From CATQHL01 sp965204655 (lineage in GTDB: Bacteria; Actinomycetota; Acidimicrobiia; Acidimicrobiales; CATQHL01), in NCBI GenBank assembly GCA_965204655.1, contig OZ241998.1:372001-436000 (forward strand): a stretch of 64,000 bases of DNA, in the 5' to 3' direction. The position numbers and the translations under genes were made by a program. Under the pieces are notes generated by a model, which searched no databases, had not been told where the DNA came from, and saw only the letters and a list, made by a program, of their open reading frames with translations. Shown here piece by piece: positions 36,937-45,699 of the stretch. Numbering within the stretch: the first letter of the stretch is position 1; the number at the start of each line of letters is the position of its first letter.

Positions 36937-37033
36937 TGTTCAAGCGGACGGCGGGGCGGGGCGGGGGGCGCCGGGGGGTGGACGCAGGCGTTCAAGAAGG
37001 GTCGCCATTGTTCATGCGGACGGGAGAGCGGGG
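36917..37033 (-). repeat. Duplicated pyrF start region, 72-bp period
   Basis: The sequence around the pyrF start (36917-36961) recurs at 36989-37033 with about 38 of 45 positions identical and an offset of exactly 72 bp. The upstream copy also has ATG GCG ACC but runs into a stop after about 22 codons. The interval between the copies is G-rich. The true start is 36936, because only that frame continues into pyrF. Confidence 0.75.
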
Positions 37034-37062
37034 CGCTTTGCTCTTGAGGGAATCCTCATTGT

Positions 37063-37743
37063 TTAAGACGCCCTCGCGGCGGACGGGCGCCAGTTATAGG
37101 GATCGGAGTGCCAGCGGCGGGCTTCCCTCATGGCGTCCTCCTCCACGGCGTCCTCGTGCTCGGCGGCTGTCAGCATCCGCTCGAACGTCGTCAGCAACTG
37201 CAGGGGCACGCCCGCCTCTTTGAAGCGCTGCTTCGCCTCCGGGAAGCCGTACCCGGTTACTGCAATGCAGGCAGCCACCTCGCCCCCCGCATTCTGCAAC
37301 GTCTCTACCGCCTCCAGGCTTGACCCTCCGGTGGTGATCACGTCCTCCAGCAGCACCACCTTGCGCCCGTCCACATCGGCGCCTTCTACGGCCTTCGCCC
37401 GTCCGTGAGACTTTGCCTGCGCCCGCACGAAACAAGACGGCAGCCCGGCTGAAGCCGCTACGGCGCTGCTGTGGGGGATGCCGCCCACTGCCACCCCAGC
37501 CACGACTTCCGCTCCAGCCTGCGTCCGCTCGACCTCCTCAACCAGCGCTCTTACGACCACGCTCCACCACTCCGGATGCGCCAGCAGCCTCCGCACGTCC
37601 ATGTAAACGGGGGAGAGGATGCCCGAGGCGAAGCGCACTGGGTCATCCGGCACGAAGAAAAGCACCTCTGAACGCACCAAAGCGCTAGCCACAGGGTCTT
37701 CGCCACTCTCAGGCACGCCCGTATGGAGGAATTCAGGCGTCAT
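37063..37743 (-). CDS. pyrE: Orotate phosphoribosyltransferase
   Basis: Transfers phosphoribose from PRPP to orotate, 226 residues. The PRPP-binding motif is VVLLEDVITTGGSS near residues 127-140, and the substrate region is FASGILSPVYMDVRRLL. ATG 37743 overlaps the pyrD stop by 4 bp. About 125 bp of G-rich DNA with a duplicated segment separate it from pyrF. Confidence 0.95.
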   Translation of the reverse strand: MTPEFLHTGVPESGEDPVASALVRSEVLFFVPDDPVRFASGILSPVYMDVRRLLAHPEWWSVVVRALVEEVERTQAGAEVVAGVAVGGIPHSSAVAASAGLPSCFVRAQAKSHGRAKAVEGADVDGRKVVLLEDVITTGGSSLEAVETLQNAGGEVAACIAVTGYGFPEAKQRFKEAGVPLQLLTTFERMLTAAEHEDAVEEDAMREARRWHSDPYNWRPSAARAS

Positions 37744-38858
37744 CCTTCCAGAACCTGCTGCGCTTCACGTGCAATGAAGGCCGGGGACAGCGGGCCCCGG
37801 AACACCAGAGCGCTCCAGTACTGCACGGCGCTCGCGCCGGCGTCCAGAAATGCGCAGAGATCTGCCCCCTCGCTCACGCCGCCGCAGCCGACGACCTGCA
37901 TCGCCGACCCCTCGCACGCAGCGCTCAAGACACTCACCGCCCGCAGCGCTTCCTCCCGCAGGGCGCTCCCGCCCAAGCCCGCCTCCAGGGCAGTTCCGGG
38001 GGCTCTGCGCTTGAGGGTGTTCACAGCCACCACCGCCTCTACGCCCGCTTCGGAGAGGGCGGTCGCTAGTTCGGAGTAGGCGTCCTCGGCAAGCTCCGGC
38101 CCCAACTTCGCCCACAAGGGCAACTCCGCTGGCAGCGCCGCCTTCACCGCCTCGCACGCCGCCCCCGCCGCCTCGTGCGTCTCCAGGTCGGGCAGGGATC
38201 TTTCAGTGTTGGGGCAACTCAGGTTGAGGGTCATCCAAGCAGGGCGCAGCCCCGCCTCTATGAACTCGCCGGCAGCGCCGGAGAGCTTCCTCAGGCGCTC
38301 GGGCATGGAGCGGTCGGCTGGATCGGCAGCGATGCTGATCCCGTAGACGTCGGGCAGTTCCTCGGCGTGCCTGCCGAGAAAGCGGGCGGCGGCCTTCGCC
38401 CCCGGGTTGCGAAGCCCCACGCGGTTGAAGAGGGAGCGGCCTGGAGTGTCGCGCCAGAGCGTCCTCCCGGCGTTGCCGAGCCTCGCTGACGGCGTGAACG
38501 ATCCCATCTCCACCGCCCCCAGAAACTTCGGCAGCGACCGCCAGCCGGCGAGGATGTTCCGACCTCTCCTGACTTCGTCTAGGGCTTCAGCGTCGGTTGA
38601 GTAGCCGTCGCCCTTGAGTAGCCCAGCAGCCAGGATCAAGGGGCTGTTCAGGCGGACTCGACCGACGGACGCCGGCCAGGTCTCGTGCGGAAAAAGACGG
38701 GCGGCTGCCTTTGCGGGGAAGGGATGGTCGAGACGGCGGAGCAGGCGCAGCAGAGTCCTGTGGGCGAGTTCTGGCGGCAGAGCGGTGAGTGAGCGCCGCA
38801 GCAATCCGTTCAGAAGTCTTTCAAGCGGAGGGTGGGGGAGTGCGGCTTTTTTTGGCAC
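37740..38858 (-). CDS. pyrD: Dihydroorotate dehydrogenase (class 2-like)
   Basis: Oxidises dihydroorotate to orotate with FMN, probably passing electrons to quinone. It has 372 residues from GTG 38858, chosen because AAGGGG lies about 5 bp upstream; the open frame continues to 39116 but overlaps pyrC in another frame. The N-terminal helical part (ERLLNGLLRRSLTALPPELAHR) suits a membrane-associated class 2 enzyme. The core has SPLILAAGLLKGDG, NRVGLRNPGA and TLNLSCPNT with the catalytic serine. It overlaps pyrE by 4 bp. Confidence 0.92.
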   Translation of the reverse strand: MPKKAALPHPPLERLLNGLLRRSLTALPPELAHRTLLRLLRRLDHPFPAKAAARLFPHETWPASVGRVRLNSPLILAAGLLKGDGYSTDAEALDEVRRGRNILAGWRSLPKFLGAVEMGSFTPSARLGNAGRTLWRDTPGRSLFNRVGLRNPGAKAAARFLGRHAEELPDVYGISIAADPADRSMPERLRKLSGAAGEFIEAGLRPAWMTLNLSCPNTERSLPDLETHEAAGAACEAVKAALPAELPLWAKLGPELAEDAYSELATALSEAGVEAVVAVNTLKRRAPGTALEAGLGGSALREEALRAVSVLSAACEGSAMQVVGCGGVSEGADLCAFLDAGASAVQYWSALVFRGPLSPAFIAREAQQVLEG

Positions 38859-38925
38859 CCTTACCCCTTCGTTTTCCGCCTGGTCGTAGACCGCAGGGGA
38901 TGGGGGAGTGCGGCGGCTTTCCTCG

Positions 38926-40068
38926 TCACCGCTCGGCTGCCTCTGCCTTGGTTCTATCGGGCGGCATGACCGCCCCCGCCCGCTCTGCCCCGTCCCCGCC
39001 CCCCGCGCACAGATCCTCCCCCCAGCCCGGCTCGGCCAGCACTTGGCCGTCCTCGTAGGCCGTCCGTCCCCGCAAGACGACCTTGCGCACCCGTCCCTGC
39101 AAGTCCATCCCCTCAAACGGACTCCACCCGCAAGCCGTGAGGAGGTCGCCCGCCCTCAGCGTCCAGCGCGCCTCTAAGTCAACGAGCGTGTAGCTCTCAG
39201 GGGAGCGCAGAGGCAATCCGAACACCCGTCGAGGCGCCCCGGAGACCCACTCGGGAATCCGTTCAGCCGGCAGACGCCCTTGCGCTGCAGCTGTGCAGAG
39301 CAGGGGCAGGCAGGTTTCCAGCCCAGTCACCCCGAATGCGCACTTCGGCGGCTGCTTCTCCGTCCACTCGTGGGGGGCGTGGTCGGTCTCAATCAGGTCG
39401 ATGACGCCGTTGAGCAGAGCGTCCCAGAGGGCGTCCCGGTCGGCGGCGGAGCCCAGCGACGGCTTCATCACGGCCTTGGGGCCGAGGGTGGACAGGTCGC
39501 CTTCAGTCAGAAAAAGATGATGCGGAGTCACGCCAGCGGTCGCCTTCACGCCGGCTTCTCTGGCTTGCTTAAGGCGCTGCACGGCGTAGGCGGAGTGGAT
39601 GTGACAGATATGGCCGCGCTTCCCCCAGCGGCCGAGAGCGTCAAGGAACTCGCCGATCAGGTCGTCTTCGGCGTGCAGACCCAGCGGGCCAGGGCCTGGC
39701 CAGGCGCGGACGTAGCGCTCCATGAGTTCACCGCCCATCTCCAGCCCGCCTGTGGTGTGGCCGCAGTAGAGCTTGAGGCCGCAGACCCGACGAGAGGCGC
39801 GGCGCATCTCTGCGGGGGACAGGAAGCCGTCGGGGTCGCCCCCCAGCCAGGCGCCGTAGTCGCAGAGGGCTTGAGCGTCTAGTTCGCCCAGTTTGTGCGC
39901 CAGCGCCGCCTCGTTCAGGGTGGCCGGGGGAGCATTGGGCATGTCCAGCACGGCGGTGAATCCTCCAGCGAGGGCGGCGGCGGTCTCCGAGGCGAAAGTC
40001 CCCTTGTGCGCCCACTCCATGCCGCGTAGATGGACGTGCGGGTCGAGCGCCCCGGTGATTCGGAGCAC
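38926..40068 (-). CDS. pyrC: Dihydroorotase
   Basis: Zinc amidohydrolase closing carbamoyl-aspartate to dihydroorotate, 380 residues. The metal motif DPHVHLRG is near residue 9, with further ligands in HICHIHSA and the catalytic aspartate in ETDHAPHEW. GLKLYCGHTTGG lies where the bridging region is expected. The start is GTG 40068, one base after the pyrB stop. The C-terminus is a Gly/Ala/Glu-rich tail. Its place between pyrB and pyrD supports the assignment over allantoinase. Confidence 0.92.
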   Translation of the reverse strand: MLRITGALDPHVHLRGMEWAHKGTFASETAAALAGGFTAVLDMPNAPPATLNEAALAHKLGELDAQALCDYGAWLGGDPDGFLSPAEMRRASRRVCGLKLYCGHTTGGLEMGGELMERYVRAWPGPGPLGLHAEDDLIGEFLDALGRWGKRGHICHIHSAYAVQRLKQAREAGVKATAGVTPHHLFLTEGDLSTLGPKAVMKPSLGSAADRDALWDALLNGVIDLIETDHAPHEWTEKQPPKCAFGVTGLETCLPLLCTAAAQGRLPAERIPEWVSGAPRRVFGLPLRSPESYTLVDLEARWTLRAGDLLTACGWSPFEGMDLQGRVRKVVLRGRTAYEDGQVLAEPGWGEDLCAGGGDGAERAGAVMPPDRTKAEAAER

Positions 40069-40069
40069 G

Positions 40070-41134
40070 CTAGACGTGAGCTCCCCGCAGCACCTTGGCC
40101 AGCAGCGCCATGCGCACGAACATCCCGTTTTCCATCTGCTGGAAGTAAACCGAGCGGGGGTCGGCGTCCAACTCGTCGTGGTCGCTCCGGCTGCCCATCT
40201 CGTGCTTGCGGGGAAGGGGGTGCATGAGCAAGGTGTCGGAGCTGCACGACTTCAGCAGCAGAGGCTTCATGACGAAGTCGTCCTTGACCGACTCGTACTC
40301 CGCGGCGCTGTTGAAGCGCTCCTCCTGAACCCTCGTCCAGTAGATGACGCTGCTTTCTCGCAGGTCGCCGAGCGCTTCGCTCAGGCGGGAAGCCTCCCTA
40401 ACTTCCAAGCCCGACGACCGACACGTCTTGACGATCTCAGGGGGCATGCGGAGTTCAGGGGGCGAGAGAAGGTTGAGCGACGCTCCGACGGGTTCGTAGG
40501 CGCAGACGAGGCGCGCCAAGGAATGGACGGTGCGCCCATGTTTGAGGTCGCCGACTATTGAGATGCTGATGCCGTCGAGGGTTTTCTTGAAGTCGAGGAT
40601 CGTGTAGAGGTCTAAGAGCGCCTGCGTGGGGTGTTCGCCGATGCCGTCGCCTGCGTTGATGATCACCGGACGGCGGCCTAGGGCGCCTTCTAGGGTGTCG
40701 AGGTACTGCGAGGCAAGCAGGGATGCGCCGGCTTCGGGATGGCGGAGGGTGATTACGTCTGCGTAGCATCCCGCCGCCCTGATGGTGTCGTGGAGGTCTT
40801 CACCTTTGTAGGCGGAGGAAAACTGGATTCCGTTGGAGACGCCGACGACTTCGCCGCCGAGACGCCGCATCGCTGCTTGGAAGGAAAGGTCGGTTCGGGT
40901 GCTGGACTCGAAGAAGAGCAGAGCCATGACCGAGCCCTTGGCGAGTGCGGCCACGCCGAGGTCGCGCTGGCGGAGGCGTGTGCGAAGCGACGACGCGGCG
41001 GCGAAGAGGACGTCGAGATCGGAGCGGCGGAACTGCCCGACGGTCACGATGTGCTTGTTGAAGAAATCGCCTGCGATGGGTTCGGGCGTTGGCGCAGGCA
41101 CGACATCTATCTTAGTAGCCGCAGTCCGCTGCAT
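40070..41134 (-). CDS. pyrB: Aspartate carbamoyltransferase catalytic subunit
   Basis: Joins carbamoyl phosphate and aspartate, first committed pyrimidine step, 354 residues. The carbamoyl-phosphate motif FFESSTRTDLSF is near residue 75, HPTQALLD near 170, and HPLPR near 308. No pyrI regulatory subunit and no carAB are adjacent. It leads the leftward pyr operon. About 25 residues precede the conserved FFNKHIVTVGQF, so a shorter start is possible. Confidence 0.94.
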   Translation of the reverse strand: MQRTAATKIDVVPAPTPEPIAGDFFNKHIVTVGQFRRSDLDVLFAAASSLRTRLRQRDLGVAALAKGSVMALLFFESSTRTDLSFQAAMRRLGGEVVGVSNGIQFSSAYKGEDLHDTIRAAGCYADVITLRHPEAGASLLASQYLDTLEGALGRRPVIINAGDGIGEHPTQALLDLYTILDFKKTLDGISISIVGDLKHGRTVHSLARLVCAYEPVGASLNLLSPPELRMPPEIVKTCRSSGLEVREASRLSEALGDLRESSVIYWTRVQEERFNSAAEYESVKDDFVMKPLLLKSCSSDTLLMHPLPRKHEMGSRSDHDELDADPRSVYFQQMENGMFVRMALLAKVLRGAHV

Positions 41135-41305
41135 CCGGTCAGCGCTGCAGCCACCCCAGACCAGCCAGCGCCTCCGAAGAAATCGGGAGCAAGTGAAGGC
41201 GCCGCCGTCCTATTCGGTCTCCGCCGGCCTCCGAACATCATATTCAACTTTACATAACGGCAATTCTAGAGAATCTTCTGGGGTGCGGACGGGTTTGCCA
41301 GTGGC
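41135..41305. promoter_or_regulatory. Divergent region between pyr operon and pilus locus
   Basis: The 171 bp separate outward-facing genes. Read toward pyrB there is an AT-rich patch (41240-41270) with TTGCCG and TATGAT 15 bp apart, a possible but short-spaced promoter. No PyrR-type attenuator was recognised. Confidence 0.35.
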
Positions 41306-42013
41306 GTGTACGGGGGCGCTATCCTCAGGCACGTGGCTGCGCCCCTTTTTTATGTTGCGGTCGCCGTCTGGGGTGTAGCCGCTCTCTGGGTCTCCATTAC
41401 GGACTGGCGGGAAGGACGCATACCGAAGGTCGTCGTTTGGTCTGCGGCGTTGGTCGTCTGCGTGATTTTGCTGGTGGTTTCACTCTTGCTCGACAACCCC
41501 GGACGCTTCGGCTTGGCGGTCTTAGGCGGGGCCGCCGTGGGCGCTTTCATGGTGCTCTTCTACTTTTTGCGCCCTGGGGTGATTGGTTTCGGGGATGTGC
41601 GCCTAGTAGCTCTGAACGGCCTCCTAGGAGGCTGGTGGGGTTTGGAGTGGGCTTGGTGGTCGCTCTTTGCGGGCGTCTTCGCAATGCTGCCTATTGCTCT
41701 GGTGAAAGCGCTGGCGACCGCTTGGTCGGTCAAGAGGCGTGCAGTCGTAAAACTGGCAGAAGAAGATGAAGCCAAGCCCCTATACGCCGCCTCCCCCACC
41801 GACGAGAAAGCTGATATCACAAAACTCGTAGAAGAAGATGAAGCCAAGCCTCCAGGAGAAGGCGCATCAGAGGGCACATCATCTGGAGATGGAACTTCTG
41901 GGAGGGAGGCGCTTAAACAAGCTTGGAACACCACGCTCCGGGCAGGCCCCTGGCTCTGTGCCGGAACCGCCGCTGTGGTTGTCTTCCGTTGGGTGGAGGT
42001 CGGCGTAGTCTGA
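41306..42013 (+). CDS. Prepilin peptidase (A24/CpaA-TadV type)
   Basis: Membrane aspartyl protease that trims Flp-type prepilins, 235 residues. The two catalytic aspartates sit in ITDWREGRIP near residue 33 and in GFGDVRL near residue 96. Four hydrophobic segments precede an unusual cytosolic insert (about residues 148-205) rich in Glu/Lys with a repeated KL(A/V)EEDEAKP unit, and one more hydrophobic segment ends the protein. The start GTG 41306 lacks a clear ribosome site; GTG 41333 is an alternative. It opens the pilus cluster. Confidence 0.88.
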   Translation: MYGGAILRHVAAPLFYVAVAVWGVAALWVSITDWREGRIPKVVVWSAALVVCVILLVVSLLLDNPGRFGLAVLGGAAVGAFMVLFYFLRPGVIGFGDVRLVALNGLLGGWWGLEWAWWSLFAGVFAMLPIALVKALATAWSVKRRAVVKLAEEDEAKPLYAASPTDEKADITKLVEEDEAKPPGEGASEGTSSGDGTSGREALKQAWNTTLRAGPWLCAGTAAVVVFRWVEVGVV

Positions 42014-42154
42014 CCGGCAAGCGGTCTGGACGGCAAAGCGGGCTCACGGCTCTTGCCTGAGGCGGGCGTTTCTAGGATGTCGCTGTTTCATATTAAACAT
42101 GGCTAACATGGTGTTCAGTGGAAGCATTGAGAACTGCCGAGACCCGCTAGGCCA

Positions 42155-43477
42155 GTGGGGGAAACTACTAAGCAAGTGACGAAAATTAGGGATGCACGCA
42201 CAGTAGCTGGGTCGCGCCTGCCCGCTCTTTCAGGCGGAGGTCGGAAAGATTCCGGCAAAGCAAGGTCGTACCGATGGCTCAAGCCGTCGGACGATCAGTC
42301 GGGGCTGGTCACGCTGGAGTGGATCATCCTGATCGCCGCCGTCAGCGGAATAGTGACGCTAGCGCTCCTAGCCGGATGGAACGCCCTGTGGAATCGCAGC
42401 GATTCACTTTCCGATGAAGGCGGAAGCGGACATCAACTTGCAGCCAATCGAGCAGCCGCAGAAGCCTCCACGGGGCGGGCGTGCAGTCTGTTGAACGATC
42501 TTTACAGCTACGACTTTAAATATGTATATGTCACCTCCTACAGCGATTGCAGGTGCGAGATTGGTTCGAGTGCGAATGCGTCCCAAGTGTGTGGTGTGGA
42601 AAAGCTGACGAATTACGCGGTTCCTATCGTTGTTGAGCCCAACAACGTCTCTCGCGAGATCGACGTTGCCCCGTTGTTTTTTAGCGAGAATTCAGCAGAT
42701 CTAACATACACTATAACTAGCATTCCTGATACAAACATAGCCAGCGCCTCTTTTAAGTCCGCCCCCGATGACAACATTCTCGTGGTGACGTCGGCCTCGG
42801 GTGGTGGTCAAGGCACTACTAACGTTTGGGTTAAAGCAGCCGATAGCCATACAGGAACCTCTGCAAGTGGGAGCATACAGATTGGTGTGGAAAACACTTG
42901 CCTACCTATTCGTGCGCAGTCCACTTGGCCGCGGTACCACATAGTGAACACCAATCCCTCACAAGTAGGTGCAGTACGGATTAGCGCGCTCCACTTAAAT
43001 GACTATTTAAGAGGTCCGATTAGGAGTTTTAACCTCGCATCAAGCCCAGGAAGTCAAAATGTATTTAATTATAGGACTTTTGCGGTGGGAGATCAGACAG
43101 CACTGTTTATTTATCCTCTTCATCCCGGTTTAGGATCATTGAGCGTAACGTCTACTGATTGCTGGGGTGGCAGCGAAACAAAGAAGATAAATGTAATTGT
43201 GAATTCAAACGAACTTGTGAAATCAAGTTTTACAGCACAAACGTATTCTACCTCGCCACAGACGATTGACCTTAGTTCTCATTTTGATGAGGGGAAATTT
43301 TCTGGAGGAGGAGTGACCTATGGGGCTATAAGCAACTCCGAATCTGTGGCTACAGTTGCTGTTAGTTCAAACACCCTCACAATCACCAAAGTTGCTAGTG
43401 GTATGAGCGAAATATGGGTCTACGCTCGTTCGAATGGGGGTGAGTTGCGTCAGACCCTTAATGTCACATTCTCTTAG
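42155..43477 (+). CDS. Large pilin-like surface protein with Ig/cadherin-like C-terminus
   Basis: Protein of 440 residues with one type IV pilin-like helix: GLVTLEWIILIAA near residue 50, with Glu at position 5 after the likely cleavage glycine. A basic leader of about 50 residues precedes it. The C-terminal 300 residues have alternating beta-strand patterns like cadherin or putative Ig domains (YTITSIPDTNIASASF) and several cysteines. From about 42650 the DNA is clearly AT-richer than its neighbours, suggesting a transferred or fast-evolving segment. It is probably exported through the Tad system as a tip adhesin or special pilin. Confidence 0.7.
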   Translation: MGETTKQVTKIRDARTVAGSRLPALSGGGRKDSGKARSYRWLKPSDDQSGLVTLEWIILIAAVSGIVTLALLAGWNALWNRSDSLSDEGGSGHQLAANRAAAEASTGRACSLLNDLYSYDFKYVYVTSYSDCRCEIGSSANASQVCGVEKLTNYAVPIVVEPNNVSREIDVAPLFFSENSADLTYTITSIPDTNIASASFKSAPDDNILVVTSASGGGQGTTNVWVKAADSHTGTSASGSIQIGVENTCLPIRAQSTWPRYHIVNTNPSQVGAVRISALHLNDYLRGPIRSFNLASSPGSQNVFNYRTFAVGDQTALFIYPLHPGLGSLSVTSTDCWGGSETKKINVIVNSNELVKSSFTAQTYSTSPQTIDLSSHFDEGKFSGGGVTYGAISNSESVATVAVSSNTLTITKVASGMSEIWVYARSNGGELRQTLNVTFS

Positions 43478-43551
43478 TTACGCGGCTTATGCTCCCTACT
43501 ATCCTTCTAGCGTTTAGCCAAGTTGACCATCCAGTATAACGAGCCAGAAAG

Positions 43552-44202
43552 GTGAGCGACGCGCTGGGGAAGTTGAGGGCGGGGCGGTTGCTGGCGCGAA
43601 TTAAGAGCGATGAATCAGGGGACACGCTTGCTTTCTTGTTCATCTGGCCGATCTTTTTCATAACCTCCTTCTTGTTTTTGTTGCACGTATTCCTCATCAA
43701 TAATTCTCGGGCAGAGTTAGAGGTGGCGGCTTCCAAGGGGCTGAGGGCGGCCTGGGACGTGGCCGTAGAAATCGGAGGCTCGGACTACGCTATTGACCTC
43801 TCGAGCACGAACGCCGACCTGAGTGATCAACTTGACTTAATAGAGAATCGCGCTCGCTGTGCGGCTCTGGCTTCTGCAGGGCCGCTGGGAGATTTCGAGT
43901 CCATTCCTAATTCCGGCAACCCTGCCGACCCGAACGAGAGTTGCGTGAAGTGGGCGTCGGACAATTTTTTGATAGATTTTGATCCTGATTGGTTGACTGT
44001 CCTCGCCCCGGAGGTGATCGCCACCACCGACAGCGAGACTGGGGCGCTGAGAATGCTGGTTTCAGGGACGACCATAGGCCCTCTTGCCTCTTGGTGGCCT
44101 TCGGTCATTGGCAACATTTCGGCGGAGGTATGCGCTCCTCTGCCGGTGAAAGTGCCCCAGGGTCAAGTTGCAGTTGCGGCCGGAGTTTTTGCATGCGAGT
44201 AA
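43552..44202 (+). CDS. TadE/TadG-like pilus assembly protein
   Basis: Protein of 216 residues with one N-terminal membrane helix (LAFLFIWPIFFITSFLFLLH) preceded by a short charged stretch, the layout of TadE-like pseudopilins. The usual Glu of the TadE motif is not seen after SGDT. The outside part has two cysteines that may pair. GTG 43552 follows AGAAAGG. It overlaps the next gene by 10 bp. Confidence 0.7.
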   Translation: MSDALGKLRAGRLLARIKSDESGDTLAFLFIWPIFFITSFLFLLHVFLINNSRAELEVAASKGLRAAWDVAVEIGGSDYAIDLSSTNADLSDQLDLIENRARCAALASAGPLGDFESIPNSGNPADPNESCVKWASDNFLIDFDPDWLTVLAPEVIATTDSETGALRMLVSGTTIGPLASWWPSVIGNISAEVCAPLPVKVPQGQVAVAAGVFACE

Positions 44203-44834
44203 TTGAGTTGAGCGGGCGTTCTCAGCCACCCGCCGGGGCGGGAGGCAAGAGGCTAACTTCGGGCGGAGAAAGGGGAACCCTGGCGCTGGAGTTCTTGATC
44301 ATTCTTCCATTCCTGGTAGGGCTGACCTGGTTGGTGCAGTGGGCGGGCGAAAGCGGAAGAGCCGCATTGCTGACTTCGCTTGCAGCTGAGGAGGCTGCCA
44401 CCGTGGCGGTGATGGCTAGGCAACAAGGACTCTCCCCTGAGGTTGCGCTTGCAGCTGCCGACAACTACCTAAAATCCAGAAGTTACCTCTGGTCGCAGAG
44501 GCAGGGGCATTGCGTCAACGCCTCCTATGACGAAACGACTAAGGAATACGACACGAGCGAAGCCGTGGGAGCGGCTTGGTGGGAAATAGGCCATTCTATC
44601 TTTGGATATACTATCCTACCAGGCACGCGAATGGATTTCTCTGAGGATATAGGGGATGAAATCTGGGTTGACTATAGGATCGGCAATGAAGCGGCAAAAG
44701 TGGCAATAGCTGTGGTACGGGTGCGCTGCGAATCCCGTTTTCGCTTTTCCTTGCCCATCACCTTTTCGCCGCGTACGCATGAGACGGTGGCTTGGGAGCC
44801 ACTGATCATTCGCAGTCCGATAACGTCCCCCTGA
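44193..44834 (+). CDS. TadE-like pseudopilin
   Basis: Protein of 213 residues with a clear TadE motif: ERGTLALEFLIILPFLVGL near residue 29, with the Glu five residues after the glycine. The remainder is extracytoplasmic. ATG 44193 overlaps the end of the previous TadE/G-like gene by 10 bp, so the two are coupled. TadE-type proteins are minor components needed for Flp pilus assembly. Confidence 0.8.
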   Translation: MRVIELSGRSQPPAGAGGKRLTSGGERGTLALEFLIILPFLVGLTWLVQWAGESGRAALLTSLAAEEAATVAVMARQQGLSPEVALAAADNYLKSRSYLWSQRQGHCVNASYDETTKEYDTSEAVGAAWWEIGHSIFGYTILPGTRMDFSEDIGDEIWVDYRIGNEAAKVAIAVVRVRCESRFRFSLPITFSPRTHETVAWEPLIIRSPITSP

Positions 44835-44868
44835 TGATTGTTGGAACTTTCTTTAGGGTGAAACTGCG

Positions 44869-45504
44869 ATGAATTTCCGACGCTTGGCGCGCCGCGTCGC
44901 TGGCGATGAACGGGGCGGAATACTCACGTTGTGGACGCTGCTCGTTACGCCAGCCGCCATTTTGCTGGCCGTGTTGAGCTTTGAAACCATGAGGGCGCTC
45001 GGGGCGGGGGAATCGCTGCAGGAAAACGCCGACGACCTAACGGAATTGCTTGCTGTGGGACGGGAGAGTTACGAGAGCCTCTTAGCATCTGGGATTACGG
45101 GCAGAGAAGGAGAGATCGGAGGCGCGCTGCCGATTGAAGGAGAGTGCAAGATCTACCCGTTCAAAGGGTGCCCAAAACTGCGGGCCATTATACTCTCTAA
45201 CCTGCGGGCGAACGGTATATACACCGACACCCTGGAGATCTGCTACTCCGTGCCGACGACCACTATTCCTCTTCCCCCCGGTCTCCCGGGCACACCTCTC
45301 CCTCCCCCTCCTCCCCCGCCGCCGCCTTCGGCCTTTGTGAGCGTTCAGGGTCGCTGGTTCCAAGAACCGACCACCGTGTTTCTCTGGCCGGACGGGGTTC
45401 ACATGGCGGCGGTCAGCGACATAGCCCGTAAGCGAAGCGACTTTAATCTCGTTCAGGAAACCGGAGACCAACTCGCTGGGAGCGCTGCTTGCACCTCGCC
45501 CTAG
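44869..45504 (+). CDS. TadE/TadG-like protein with a polyproline stretch
   Basis: Protein of 211 residues starting with a charged segment and ERGGILTLWTLLVTPAAILLAVLSF, a TadG-like membrane anchor with Trp where Glu is usual. Residues about 135-160 hold a run of ten prolines after PLPPGLPGTPL. The function is inferred from position among pilus genes. A 195-bp gap follows, holding a duplicated AAGAAAGACATA near 45664-45690 and a GCCGGC hairpin. Confidence 0.65.
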   Translation: MNFRRLARRVAGDERGGILTLWTLLVTPAAILLAVLSFETMRALGAGESLQENADDLTELLAVGRESYESLLASGITGREGEIGGALPIEGECKIYPFKGCPKLRAIILSNLRANGIYTDTLEICYSVPTTTIPLPPGLPGTPLPPPPPPPPPSAFVSVQGRWFQEPTTVFLWPDGVHMAAVSDIARKRSDFNLVQETGDQLAGSAACTSP

Positions 45505-45699
45505 CCTCCCTAGGCGGGCCGGACTTAGGTGATTCAGAGGGAAGGGCGGCCAGCGAACGCCGGCGAGCCGGCAGGGACGTCGCAGGGAAAGTTTTGAGCG
45601 CCCCGCAAAAACCGCGTAAAAGCCGTGCAGTCAAGTAGGATTAACAATCCGTACCCAAATTAGCAAGAAAGACATACCAAGAAAGACATAAGAGGTCAG

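Noticed and set aside
41135..41305. PyrR-type attenuator before pyrB
   Set aside because: No anti-terminator/terminator pair or conserved PyrR-binding loop could be found.
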